In this document: positions 25,101 through 36,735 of the stretch, in pieces
Position numbering within the stretch: the first letter of the stretch is position 1
How the letters are laid out: each line of letters opens with the position of its first letter
Origin: Cardinalis cardinalis
Lineage: Eukaryota > Chordata > Aves > Passeriformes > Cardinalidae
Length of the DNA stretch: 64,000 nt
Direction: 5' to 3'
Assembly (NCBI GenBank): GCA_014549065.1
Contig: JACDOX010000115.1
Location: 496,001-560,000, forward strand
Position numbers and translations under genes: made by a program
Notes under the pieces: generated by a model
What the model saw: only the letters and a program-made list of their open reading frames with translations
Databases searched by the model: none
Told to the model about the DNA's origin: nothing

Positions 25101-27889
25101 TTCTAGAGCTGGGCATATTTCAGGACTCCACTTTTCCATTCCTGTGNTCTCACTAGTTCACCCATGTGCAGCCTGGCTGAAGACATGTGGATGCCTTGGT
25201 CACAAGTAGCTAAATAAAACAGAAATGTGTTAAATAAAGGTGAATGATAATGACTGTAATATTTAACACTCACATGTTCCTCTGTGTCCAAGTGCTTCAT
25301 NAGTAGGAACGAATTACCATACATTCAGTAATAATGGTATGTTCAAAGAGTTGTTAAACCACTCTTCTTGAAATAAACTGCTGTGCTAGGAAAGGAAATC
25401 GCTAGATTACAAGATAGAAGGCAGCATCTTTAGGATAATCCCTCTGTAACCTCATGCACCCAGGTCCCTCCCATGAGATGGCACACATCCACATTTTCCC
25501 ACTAACACCTGCTTGGGAGAGGTTTGTACCTTGCCTGCCTTGCCTTTGCTTCAGCTTTGTTGGTGCAAAGGGGCTGCAGGGCTACAGGAACTTCTGCCTT
25601 TGTCTGTTTGTGATCGGACACAGAAACAGAGTTGGGAAAACATTTTTTAATGGCCATGGCTTTAAAGAAAGCTGACTAACCCCCAAAGCATTTTCAGTTA
25701 CATATTACAGAACAAGACCAAAAAAAAACCTCGTTGCTGCTCTGCTGTACTGCTGTAGCAGAGTCATCCTGTGTTTTCTCCTTGAAGTATGTGATGTCAC
25801 CAAAAATTGATTACTTGGGTAAAAAGGAAGAGGATTGCAGGGAAAAAACAGATTTGTTATATTAACCTGATTATAGCTTCAGGTAATAGATGACCTCGTG
25901 CTTTATTTTGTGGGGAAAAAAGATACCTTTTTTAAACACTTAAAAAATAAAATATTTTTAATTAGGTATTTAGAAAAAAGTAAAAAGCATCCTACTTTTT
26001 GTTTTGNTTTGGTTTTTTGTTGTTTTTGTTTGTTTATTTTGCATTTGCTTAATTGTAAGAAACCTTCAAGGTACAATTCACATTTTAATATAATCTTTTT
26101 TTAACTTTAGCCAATAAGCCTTTCCAGGAAGGCTCTGCTTGAGAGAGGTGGTGGCAGATCCTTTCCAAGAGGTAACTAAATTGTGCATGTTGTGCTTTCT
26201 CAGTACTGAACTCCAGGCTCTGTGCAGCTGCCCTGGAGCTGCTCCTTGGGGGTGCTGGGACACAGTGATGCTATTGCTGTGGCCCCTTAGGAAACTAAGG
26301 CATTTTGCCTACAAAGTGTTAGGCATTAAACAAACTTTGAAAATGAACAGGAGTTTCTGTTGTCTTGGCCATGCCCCCAACCAACATGTTCATGGCGTTC
26401 CTGAGCTTGCCCAGCACATGTCACTGCAGGCAATTTTGCCTTTCCTTGTAAGGGATGGTGTGGAGATGAGCTTCCTATCCATAGATGTTTCAAGCATGGA
26501 TGTTCTTAAAAAAATATACAGCCACTAAACAGCAGTGGTGGATATCTTAGTTACTGGAAATGTTCACAGTTATGGAAGAACACCCACCCCCAACTTTAGT
26601 TTCTTGACATTAAAAATTGATCTTGAAATACCAGCCCTGTAAAATCCATTGATCACTCCTTCTAATGCAAGAGATAAGGCATTCCTGAACCTCTTCAGTG
26701 TTTATAATATAGATTTAGTGAAGGTGGATGTTGCAAGTTTCATGGGTGGTAACAGCTTGGGTTGCTTTCTTTCTGCTTCTCGTTGTTAAAGCAGCATTTG
26801 ATGGCACTTTCCCTGGGCTAAGATGCTGAATGTCTTTTTCTCTTCTCAGCTTTCTAAAAATTAAGTGTAATTCAACTCCTGTGAACGATAGCCTGCAGAT
26901 AACAACCTAGCCAAAATTCCAACTGGAGCTCATTTAAAGAGGTCATTATTCTTTTTAATTAAATAAAAAAATACAAGTTGGTCCTTTCTGATTGTCAAGG
27001 AGTATGAATTCTTTTCTCATTGATCTATGTTCAGTAAATCCCNTAACTACATGAATTCTAAAAGCCATTTTTGAAGGTATTACAGCACAGTTTTTTCACA
27101 AATAATGTACATGCTGAAACCTTATCCTTCTTTTTTTTTAATATTTTTTTTCAAAACCTTCCTAAACCAGTATCTATTTGACCTAAGCTTTCACAGTTAT
27201 CAAAGCACTAAAAACATGGAAGTTCTTAGGTTATTGGCAGGGCTAGCATAGCTCATGATCTATTTAACTAGAAGAAGTTAATTTTCTAAAATGCTGATTT
27301 AAGAAAACAATAGCAAACAGAAGGTGTTTACATTCAGATGAGGGTAATACATTAAAAAGAAAAAAAAAAAAACAAAACAGGGTCAAAAGCAAACAAACAA
27401 AAAAAATCCCCAGCTACCCAAATAGACTGTGGAAAATGGAAATGATTAAAAAAAAAGTCTCTGATCAAAAAAAACATCTGCATGCTAATCCTGGTGTTTT
27501 CAAGTGGAACAACAGAGNAAGAGGAAAAAAACCCACACATTTAAAAAGAAATGTGAGAAGCAAACAAAAATATAATGATGAATGGAAAAATAAGACCAAG
27601 TCAGAAAAATTCAGAGAAAGAAACAGATTGAATCTGCGTGTTCTTTCACAATAGAGCTTCTGCTGGCGTGACTGCATATTCAGCAGTGTGAATATTATAA
27701 TTAAAGAATGTCAGCTCAAGCAAAATGTTTTAAAACCTTCCTATTAATAAGCAGATAAACTGNTTAAAAATACTGATTACATTAGGAAAAAAGGGAAGTG
27801 TTTGGGTTTTATGTTTCCATTCCTTTCATCTGCTAGAATACATTTAAATAGCAGATGTCTTTCCCAGGCAGTGTTTGACAGCGGCAGTG

Positions 27890-28250
27890 TTGATTTTGAT
27901 GCCGAGGTGATAAGACCATCTTTGTGGAGGGGCTCAGCGCTGTGCTGCAGGTCNCGGCGCTGCCTGGTACCTGTGCGAGCGCCAAGTCCGGCGCCAGGCA
28001 GAGATCGCACAGCCGCAGCCCATCAGCAGGATGGATGAGGTGCTGCTNCGGCGGGGCTGCTGACAGAGCCAGGCGGAGCCGGGGGCTCTGCTCAGAGCCC
28101 TTGGCTGCGCAGCGCTGCGGAGCTGCGGCCAAAGAGCGCGGCTCCTCGGGATGGCACCAGCGAGTGCTGCGCAGCGCCTGGTCCCGGGCTGGGAGCAGAG
28201 CAGGGATGCCTGACCTCCCTGGAGCTGGGAGGTGTGGGTGCCAGGTCAAT
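27890..28250. promoter_or_regulatory. intragenic GC/CpG-rich island A
   Basis: About 360 bases with dense CpG and GC-rich words (CGGCGCTGCC, GCGCAGCGCTGCGGAGC, GAGCGCGGC) stand out from AT-rich flanks. No coding exon or repeat family is recognised. It could be an alternative CDH6 promoter, an enhancer island or the promoter of a non-coding RNA. Open frames on both strands across it reflect high GC rather than coding. Confidence 0.5.
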
Positions 28251-30095
28251 GCAAATCTCTCTCCTCTCAGGAGTTTGGAATTCTCCAACTGCGTTGCCGT
28301 TCAAGTCACTGCTTCTTTTCGTGCTGGCAATGCAAAGCTATGAAGGTACCGGACAAGGGCAAAAAAAAATTAGTTTAAGCTAGAGTGAGAATTAACTCTG
28401 GTGCCCGCAAGTTAGACTGGACAAGCCCGATCTTGCAAATAGTTACACACATAGATAATTTTGGAGACACAGTCTGAAGCCNTTACATGTATAGCCAGTT
28501 GCTTATCGTTCAGAGGTTTAGGGAAGATCTAATCACTACATGCAATGATCTCAAGGAAGATCATCGTGACAGTGTAGCTTAAACCCGCACCTTTTTATGT
28601 ATCTTTAAGATATTTTCCAACACAAGTAATTCAAAGTTGGCTGAACTGTGAAAAAATAGCAGTTGAAAAATAGCTGCTGATGTATATATTCATCCTAGGC
28701 TCGAAGGAAAACATTTGTCATTTGGAAAGCCACTCTGAGCTTGCTTTTTTAGCACCCAAAAGTATCAGAGTATCCTAAGGTTTTGTCAGGTTCTACATGT
28801 GAGGCTGCAATGCACTTTTTTCCCCATTGTGGCCAAGTTCTGTGTTGTGANCAAGACAGTTTACCTGAGGTGTCATTACAAAGCGTGAGAAAATTGTCAC
28901 CATAAATCATCAATGTGAAAATAGAGACAGCCTTGGTGGTTGCAGGATTTCTTCCAAATTTTTCTTCTAGCTATGAGGAGAACAGTAAGCTAGCACTAGG
29001 TTTCAGTCTTTTTTAGTTGCTAAAGTGCTGTTCTGCATTTCCAGGTTTCCAGAGAGTCACCATGGCAGTCACACTGTTAACCCAACCTTGAAGAAGAGCA
29101 AACAACAGCACCAGCAACAGCCTGGTTATGAGTCTGTAAACATTACCTCATCCATTTCAGATAAATTTTAACTCTCTTCCCCACTCCAGGCAGTGGCATA
29201 CAAACTGCCCACTCCAGTGTCAACTGTTTAGAGAACAAAAACTTTTAACGTTACAAAAATCAATTTTAAAAATTCCAGAGTAGTAAAAATGCATGTAATC
29301 ACAGTCTGGTGACACCCTGATTAGGCACTTTTTGAGTCAAAGATAAAACTAAATAAATGTTTCNTACTGTATATTGTATTTAGCTTTCTTTTTTATGGAA
29401 ATCTGAACAAAAATGACAAGTTTCGAGTTTGGCAGATAAGTAGAAAGNAATGCATTCCGCTACACATTAGTGTAGCAGAGCGATGTGATGCAATATGATG
29501 AACATCTAGATGAACAAAAGCTTCACATTTAGAGAGAACAGCATTTAGTAATGTCAGTTCTGAGCATAATTCTCCCTTCTCATTTCATCCAGTTGTTGCT
29601 TTCCAGGCTGTAGTAGTTTTATGGTTTTCTGTCAGAAATTTTTTTATGTCATGTTCATGGCCAGTCTCTCTTCCTTCCACAGTTTAGTCATCACTGTTTG
29701 TCCATCACTGTTTGGGCACTATTTCTTGCTGTGTGGTATCTGTTTTAGGCTGCTTAATTAGANATGGTTAATTGTCTCCAGTGTCTTATGTCAGGGAAAA
29801 TAACAATATTTTAACTGTATTAAGCTCCCACAAATATTTCACTTCATGCTAATTTTTTTGCTTTCAGCTGAGCTGTTTAAAATGGTACAAAAACCGCNTT
29901 TTTTCTCACAGTTAGATAGTTTACTAGGAAGTAGTGTAAGGATTAGCTGTTTGTAGTTTAAAATGTGTATCAGTGAAGGAGATGGGGGGGGGTTGTTTGT
30001 TTGTTTTGGGTTTGGGGTTTTTTTAACTCTGGTGATCCTTTCCCTTTTGCTCTTAAATTATTTGCCGATATCCCATCAGAGCGCCGATTTAGTTA
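28251..30095. other. intron 1 segment between GC islands
   Basis: AT-rich non-coding sequence with no recognised gene. A G9 run followed by a T/G-rich stretch lies at about 29981-30025, just before island B. Confidence 0.5.
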
Positions 30096-30104
30096 TATTT
30101 TTCC

Positions 30105-30235
30105 CAAGTAGCGGCGGGCCGGGCCTGAGGCCGGGTGAGTCCCGGGCCGCCGCCAGGCCTGGAGCTCCCCCGCGTGGCGGCCGCNGCCGGAGCGGGGCCG
30201 GGAGCGGGCCGGGTCCTGCTCCTCCCGCCTAGGAA
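30105..30235. promoter_or_regulatory. intragenic CpG island B, extremely GC-rich
   Basis: This block is almost entirely G and C with many CpGs. It holds a consensus splice donor on the plus strand (CCGG|GTGAGT, boundary 30134/30135) and a four-run G-quadruplex motif (30194-30213). CpG-rich sequence resumes after the T run at 30386-30560. The combination suggests an alternative non-coding first exon of CDH6 or an independent transcript. No TATA or CCAAT element is clear. Confidence 0.5.
30194..30213 (+). promoter_or_regulatory. G-quadruplex motif
   Basis: Runs GGGG, GGG, GGG and GGG are separated by loops of 2, 3 and 2 bases (CC, AGC, CC). This is a textbook short-loop quadruplex motif on the plus strand inside island B. 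Folding is predicted, not observed. Confidence 0.7.
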
Positions 30236-30291
30236 TGATGCTGCATGAGTCCGCCGGAATTTCAGCCCTGCCAACATCTGTACTTAAAGGT

Positions 30292-30313
30292 GCACCGAAG
30301 CACCGAAGCACCG
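30292..30313. repeat. short tandem repeat of GCACCGAA
   Basis: The unit GCACCGAA occurs 2.75 times just left of the T run. The reverse complement of CGAAGCAC (GTGCTTCG) occurs just right of the T run near 30398-30405, giving short inverted arms around it. Confidence 0.85.
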
Positions 30314-30316
30314 CTT

Positions 30317-30320
<4 letters not shown>

Positions 30321-30385
<65 letters not shown>
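30321..30385. repeat. 65-base homopolymer T run
   Basis: Sixty-five uninterrupted T sit between CTTTCAA and GTCGTTTCTGCC. A pure run this long is unusual in a bird genome, because CR1 elements do not leave long poly(A) tails. It may be a real homopolymer, the tail of a minus-strand retrocopy or an assembly error in a GC-rich hard-to-sequence spot. Confidence 0.9.
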
Positions 30386-30386
<1 letters not shown>

Positions 30387-31837
30387 TCGTTTCTGCCGTG
30401 CTTCGCTGTGCAAGGGTTTCTTCCTGAGCAGTGAGGAAGGGGAGCTGTTCCAGAGCGTAGTGCAGTCACACTCGGGAGGCCTGAGCTCCCCCTTGGGCTG
30501 TGGCTCGTCTCCAGCCCCGGAGGGCCCGGGTACCACAGCCCGTGNGTGTGATCCAGGGAATGCCAAGTGCAGTGGCAATTGCAAGGTCACATCCCCTTAC
30601 AGGAGAGGAGCCTCCATGCAGGGAGAGCTGATGGAGCAAACACAGCTCAGGCAGGTAGTGGGAAGCTAAAAATACTCCATCGTTCTATTGAGCATGAACA
30701 GGGGAGGTATTCAGCTATGGGACAGGAGAGCACTGTGNAAGTGGCTTGAAAGGTTTCATGACACCAGCTGAATGTCATCATGCTGCTACCAGCANTTGCA
30801 ATTGATAGAGCACAGTATTAAGTTTGGTGCCTGGACAAACTCAAACTATTCTCCACTGACAAATAAATGAAGTGTGCTTTGTGGATCAGCGGCGCCTGTG
30901 CAAACCTCACTGTGTTCGAGTGTGAGGACAAAGACTTTTCCATCTGAAGTCCTGTAACTGACCTGGTCTGGGCCCCGCTAAGGTGCCTCTACCATCTGAC
31001 TACAGCCCTTGCCTGAGCTGGCTCCTGAGCACAAGCAGTCACAAGAGCTGACACCATCAAACCCTTCATCAAGTTTTTCAGTGTTATTTTTTCANTATAT
31101 ATAACAAGGCAGCATACTTTTACCTGGGTGCACTGCTGCTTCTCACAGCTTCAATTTACAGCTGCCTAGTGTCATTTCAAAATCCTGGGTTTTGAATCAC
31201 ACATAAAGCTCAGAGCTTAGAGATTTTCCCTTAAACATCCCAGCCTTTCTTAACTTTTTACTACCCATAGTGAGAGTATTGAAGCAGCACTATATGATGC
31301 TCAGTACATTATGCCCATGTTTAGAGTAAAAGTGCAGTAATACGGACAGAGTTTTGCCTATCCATTTCTATATGATGGTTTCTTTAACAGCTTGTTAAAT
31401 CACTGATCCAATTGAGTTGTATTAACAGGGACTGAAAATGGGTTAACAGTTTAATGAATAAAAAATCAAATACCAAAAAAAAGCCCAGCTTCCAGCCAGC
31501 CAGGTCTGAAACATCAATCCTTGGCTTTAAATGGTTCTTCTATTGTTACTCCCTTTCCAGATTTAGACCCTGTTTGCATTATTGTAGATTTGCACTATTC
31601 ATCTAGTATAATTCTGCCCTCACTCAGCCCTGGAAAGCTTATTCCAAAATAGGTGAATTCTCAGACTGAGCAGAGCATTCCTAGCAATTTTTGTATTACC
31701 TCCCTGCAGAGAGTGTAAGTCAGGACTTCATCTAAAATGTCCTTTATCACCCTGTTGAATCCCTGCTGTGTTTAGCAGCTGGCACAACTTAAAATAGCCT
31801 TCAGACTACGCTAAATATTGCTGAATTTCTAGTGTAC

Positions 31838-31869
31838 TTTCTAGTGCTATGTTCCCATAGCACTAGAAA
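31838..31869. repeat. perfect inverted repeat, 14-base arms, 4-base loop
   Basis: Arm TTTCTAGTGCTATG (31838-31851), loop TTCC and arm CATAGCACTAGAAA (31856-31869) pair without mismatch. The stem is too short for a typical microRNA precursor. Confidence 0.95.
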
Positions 31870-33316
31870 AAAATCATTTGGGACACTGAGTCCAGCTCTT
31901 CCGTAAGAACAAGTCTCCACGTAATACACATCTGTTTTGTGGGAGAGCACAATTCACCCTTCACCTCATCCTGTAACCCACCTGAGACCTGAAGTATAAG
32001 ATGCAGAAGCAGTTTAAAAATGGCAGAAACATTGNAGTAAAGGAAAGGAAGTGATCAAGGCTATGACCTGGCAGAAACTGACAGAGAACTAGTAATATAT
32101 AAGGATGTCATAAAGCCACCTTTAACCTTACCTTTGCTCCCCAAGCGGCTCTTAAGCCACAATTTAGCATGAGTCAGGCTCCCCTATGCTGCTTTTGTGC
32201 AGTGTCAACTCTGTAATCCTTTCCAGAAGTCCAGGGCACTGACAGAAAGATCTGTGGGACTCCTTTTAAAGCTGGAGTGCTTTACAACCATGTAGGAGTT
32301 TGTATCGTGTGGTTTCTGCTGAATCATGTAATGTTGTACTGGTGAGCCGAAAAATGCATGATAAAGTAGGTTGGTTTGATACTGGCCAAAAGCAAGATCT
32401 TCCTCACCATGGTGATGTANGTCCAAGTCTTACATTTCCCTTCTGAAATACAGGAAATACATTGTTCTAAAATCTTTGACATGACAATAATGACTTAGGA
32501 GTGCATTCCCTCAAACTGTACCTATACTTTCCCTACTTCCTTGCTACATTTCCACTAAAAAAAACCACCACAGGCATAGTTAATGTCTGATTAATTTTTA
32601 GGGCCCACTGAGAAGGATTGTGATCCTTTCAGTCATGTTGGTTTCTTTTAATGAATAATTAAACATATGAATGTGAAATGGATTCAGAAATTATTTTCAG
32701 GAGCTTGAATTTTACTTGCCAGCTTTTCTGCTGCTTATTAGTTNGATTGACAATGACATGTTATTGCTCACCCAATAAACTTGTATGCAATACTGACACA
32801 GTGGCAGTGTTTTTTTCATTTTTCATTTTTCCCAAGAAAGGAGCAGTGCAAAAGCAATAACAATTTATCTTCTTCAGAAGCCTAGTTGTTTGCAAAAGTC
32901 TGGAAAAGTTTATGTCCTCATTTAGCAGTATGCCTACAGCTTTGTGTTGCAGTGGAGCCAAAAGAGGTAAATAGAAAGACACGTTTAAGAGCACTAATAG
33001 GAATATGCCCAAANAAATAATCTCTTCAGGGCACACATAGCTGTTAGAATTAGTGATAACAAGGGAAGGATCTTGAAATTTTCTTCTCCGTGAAATACAG
33101 CAACCAGAAGGTCTTGAGGAAGGACTAAAAAAAACCCCATCATGTTAGCAGTATCTGTAACATGCAGGAATCCTGCCCCCGCTTCCATTTCCTTCTCTCC
33201 CTCATGTACTTGCAATATGTTGTAAGGGTGCAAGTGTGAAAATGAGCACATACAGAGTAACTTGTAGGCAGTGCAGAGACACTTGTAGCTTTTCTTGGTG
33301 TGTGTATTTATTTTTG

Positions 33317-33342
33317 ATGGCCAAACATCATAATTTGGCCAT
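33317..33342. repeat. inverted repeat, 9-base arms, 8-base loop
   Basis: ATGGCCAAA (33317-33325) and TTTGGCCAT (33334-33342) flank CATCATAA. The half sites resemble NFI-type TTGGC motifs. It is short enough to be chance. Confidence 0.85.
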
Positions 33343-36300
33343 TTTCATGGAGTTAATTGGGCAGTGGAGTTTGCATCTGACACTTTTTCTTCCCTGAAGT
33401 CTTCCAAAGGTATTAGAAGTTGTAGTCTCATTTGAGGTGGATCACTGGGACCTAATTTCCCCTGTAATCTGAATATACTTTACACTGAAAGTCCTCCTTA
33501 TACACATAGCAATATACTCATGTGCTATCACCATTAACTCAAATAAAACCTTGTAAAAATAAGTTTTATATAAGAATATTATTAATTTCCATATAGATAT
33601 GGATTTGTTGACTTTATAATAAAGCAAAAGCTCTTATACTGCTTTGTTTGCTGGACAGGGAGTGAGTAGTTTGGTAGGGTTTTGTTTGACAAGTGCATAT
33701 TGTTTCACATGTTGTATGGGCTTGGCTTGTCTTGCATGTTTGTGCAACTCTGTGGGATCAGCAGAGACAAGCATTGTTTGTCAGGTTACCTGTGTTTCAT
33801 TGGTTCTCATTCACATTGCTGTTGTAATTCTTGCTGTGTTCTACTCTTACAGCTGCTCTAAGCTTTATGGCCCCACCCCTAAATGTATAAATTCAGGATA
33901 TAGGAAATGTGGGGTTTCTCATCTAACAGGAACATGTACTGCAGGAACTGATGCTACACAGAATCCTGCTAAACCAAATTTTGCTTCTGTCTGAAGAGAG
34001 GTGTGTGTGTGCACAAACAGTAAACTGGGAAGGAGAATTCCTCAGGATCCCCATAACTACTTTTGGAAAGTCCATAATACCTCAGATTTTTCAAGCTGAA
34101 AGAAGTCTGTAACTCTAGCAGATGAGGCTCCCCATGTGGAAAGCAGATTATCCCCATAACAGCCCATTGCTGGATCTTTGACCATTCCTCTAAATGCAGG
34201 TCATCCACCAGATGCTGGCCGCCTTTAGAGAAGAGTCATCAGATTCCATCTTCTATGTGCTGATTCTCACACTGCTCAACAGCTCTAGTTCTATGTTCCA
34301 TTTTTTTTTTCCCAATGCTTCAGGAGTTCAAATTCTAACTCAGGTTGAACTCTGCTATAATAAAANAGCCATTGCCTAGAAGTGTTATGATAATCAATCT
34401 TCTAACAAACCAGGTAGAAGAGACAGAAGAGCTGAGACGTAGCAAATGCCATTGCACAGTGTGCTCTCCTGTTACCTGGAGGCGTTAGGCTGTACAGAAA
34501 CATAATGTCAGCAAGCACTTGGCTAATTCAGCTCCTCCTCATCCTCAGTACTACCTTGGTAAGAGGTATAATAGAGCTCTTATTTCTTTTCTTTTCAGAT
34601 TTTGTTGCTGTGTCTTTTTGTAAAGTCAAACAAATAGGAAAACTAACAACAGCATGTGAATATACCACAGAATAATGCTACTTAGGGACCGCTGTGCCCT
34701 TGTTTCCAATTAACCTTAGNGTTCATCATAGGTTGCAGCCAGCTGCATCTATCACAGTTACTTGGGTTGGGGGAAAACATATATCATTATTGCAGCCACA
34801 CAGAGATATATACATTATTTTCCTAAAGCATCATAATCCTCCACTTAACCAAAGAGGGCCTGAGGTAGCTGGGAGGAATTGAAACTCAATTTTCCCTCAC
34901 ATCTGCTTCAGCCTTCGGTATAATCAGCACCACATGCACTAGGCAAGGTCACAAACTTTGGCAATGCTCATCACAACATGCAATTTCTCCATTCTAGTGC
35001 CATTAACTGCTCAGCAACCTTTCTTTCTCCATCCCACTGTTTTTAATCTGCTAGAGCACTTCAGAGCAGGAATAGGAGAGCTTGTCTTGCAGACCTGTTT
35101 CCAAGATCACTGTTACACACCACACTTTGAGAAAGAGTCAGCAGTGAATCAGTACCCCATTTGTTTCAGTGGAATAAGGAAAAGAACATCACAGTGGGAT
35201 GCAATTCAAGTTTACTGGGTAGCACCTGAATCTGGAAAGAGATTCTGATGGCACCAGCATTACAGGCATTGTAATGTCTCCTCTGAGTAACACTCTAATA
35301 GTTTGCAGGGACCTGTAGCTGACATGTAGAGAAAATGGGACCAAAAGCATATTTTTTTTCTTTTTTTTTTAAAGGGTAGAGAGTAATTGTTTTTATTGCC
35401 CTCTGTTACAAAGCTGGTTTTTTGCAGGATGGTGTGGTCAATGATGCACTATTTCTGAAAGCCTCTTTGCTTAACCGGCATTGTTTTAGCTGAATCTTTG
35501 TTCAAAGCCTGCAGTTTGTTTGGAGCAGAAATGAAATCAAAGCATGCATCACTTGATGCAAGAGTAGGAGGTTCTTGTGAATCTTGCCTTATACTATTTC
35601 ATACGGTGCTTTTTGTGCTGCAGTTGCTCCCTTCATAAAAGCAAACCTTTCCCAAGCTACCCCCTGTAAAAACAAAGGGTTAAATGCACTCCCATTGGCT
35701 TTGCTGACTACCTCTCTCCCAGACATTGGCTGTACTCTCCTTCCATGGAGGGCCTTTCTTCCCCATTGCCCGTGGCAGCACCTCCACACACCACTGCCTC
35801 ACTGCCCCTGGGTAAAGGTTTGCTGTGGCCAAGGGTCAGAGCACCAAACATCAGCCNCTTGTTTTGAAGCTGCCCTTAGCTCAAACAAGGGGATGTAAAA
35901 GTGAGTAGAAGCATTATGAAATAGGCAAGATAGGCCACAGGTGCACAGAAGTAAAAAGATAACCAAGTCCCTGTCTNCCAAGCAGCAACATCAGCTCTAA
36001 ATAGCTCTCTCTGTATGTATCCAGCTGATGAGCTGACAGATACTTCACAGCCCTCTGGCTGAGGATTTGGTTCTTATGCAAACCTATGACTTCAGATTGC
36101 ATTCATGCAAGAGGATCTGGGATTTTTATAGAACCAGATGCATCTTTTGGCAGGAGGTGTATAAGTGTGTATGTGGAGGGGGGCACATTCAAATTCAAAT
36201 TCTCCTCTCCCTTCTTTTTCTCTGTAAGGGAAATTGTTAACCAGGGAAGACATTTATGTTCCCAGAACATTGTTTGCTTTTCCTAGTTTCAGAAATGCTA

Positions 36301-36686
36301 CTGTACTTAGCAAATGGTGTGCTGGTCTCCAGCCCAGAGGATAAACAGACATCCTACTCCTGGTTTGCCAACTTGTAGAACAAAATGTGTTACTGGAGTA
36401 AAACTAAGGCTGCTCGGAACTTGCAGGACAATCAGAAGAGTTCATTCACCTTTGTTCCTATCTGACTCAAAAACAAAATGCCTGTTTGGAAAGAATAAGT
36501 TAAATAAACTTACTGGAAACATAAAACCATTTGTTTCAACGAGTGAGAGATAAGATGCAGAAATCCATTCCTCACCTGTAATCCCTTCTGGTTTTATGTG
36601 CACTGAAAAAGTACTTCTATCAGCATGATGCCAGCCCATCATTTCTTAGATAACGATCAACATTTTCTGTTTTGCTCTCCATTTTA

Positions 36687-36735
36687 GGCCCCGATTCAGC
36701 AAAGCGTTCAGGTACATCTTTATCTTTAGGTCCTC
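36687..36735. mobile_element. possible half of an ancient amniote repeat
   Basis: GGCCCCGATTCAGCAAAGCG, then a TACATCTTTATCTTTAGG stretch, recalls an old repeat of reptiles and birds that begins with CCCGATCCAGCAAAGCACTTAAGC. Family name and ends are uncertain. Confidence 0.3.

Larger units (their letters stand above)
17816..27889. other. intron 1 segment, no gene seen
   Basis: Mostly AT-rich unique-looking sequence. It includes an ATT-rich microsatellite near 18912-18943 and a possible old palindromic repeat at 19061-19175. There are A/T runs near 19640 and 22960, and an A-rich belt at 27350-27640. No supported exon was found. Confidence 0.5.

Noticed and set aside
26139..26528. 129-residue plus-strand frame
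   Set aside because: No homologue, no consistent splice sites, and the amino-acid pattern is not domain-like.
30093..30590. 165-residue minus-strand frame with a poly-Lys core
   Set aside because: The Lys run is the translated T65 homopolymer. The rest is GC-island sequence with no domain.
33644..33994. 116-residue Cys-rich frame with hydrophobic segments
   Set aside because: It lacks an ATG start. The Cys, Val and Phe richness follows from TGT/TTT-rich DNA. No known membrane family is recognisable.
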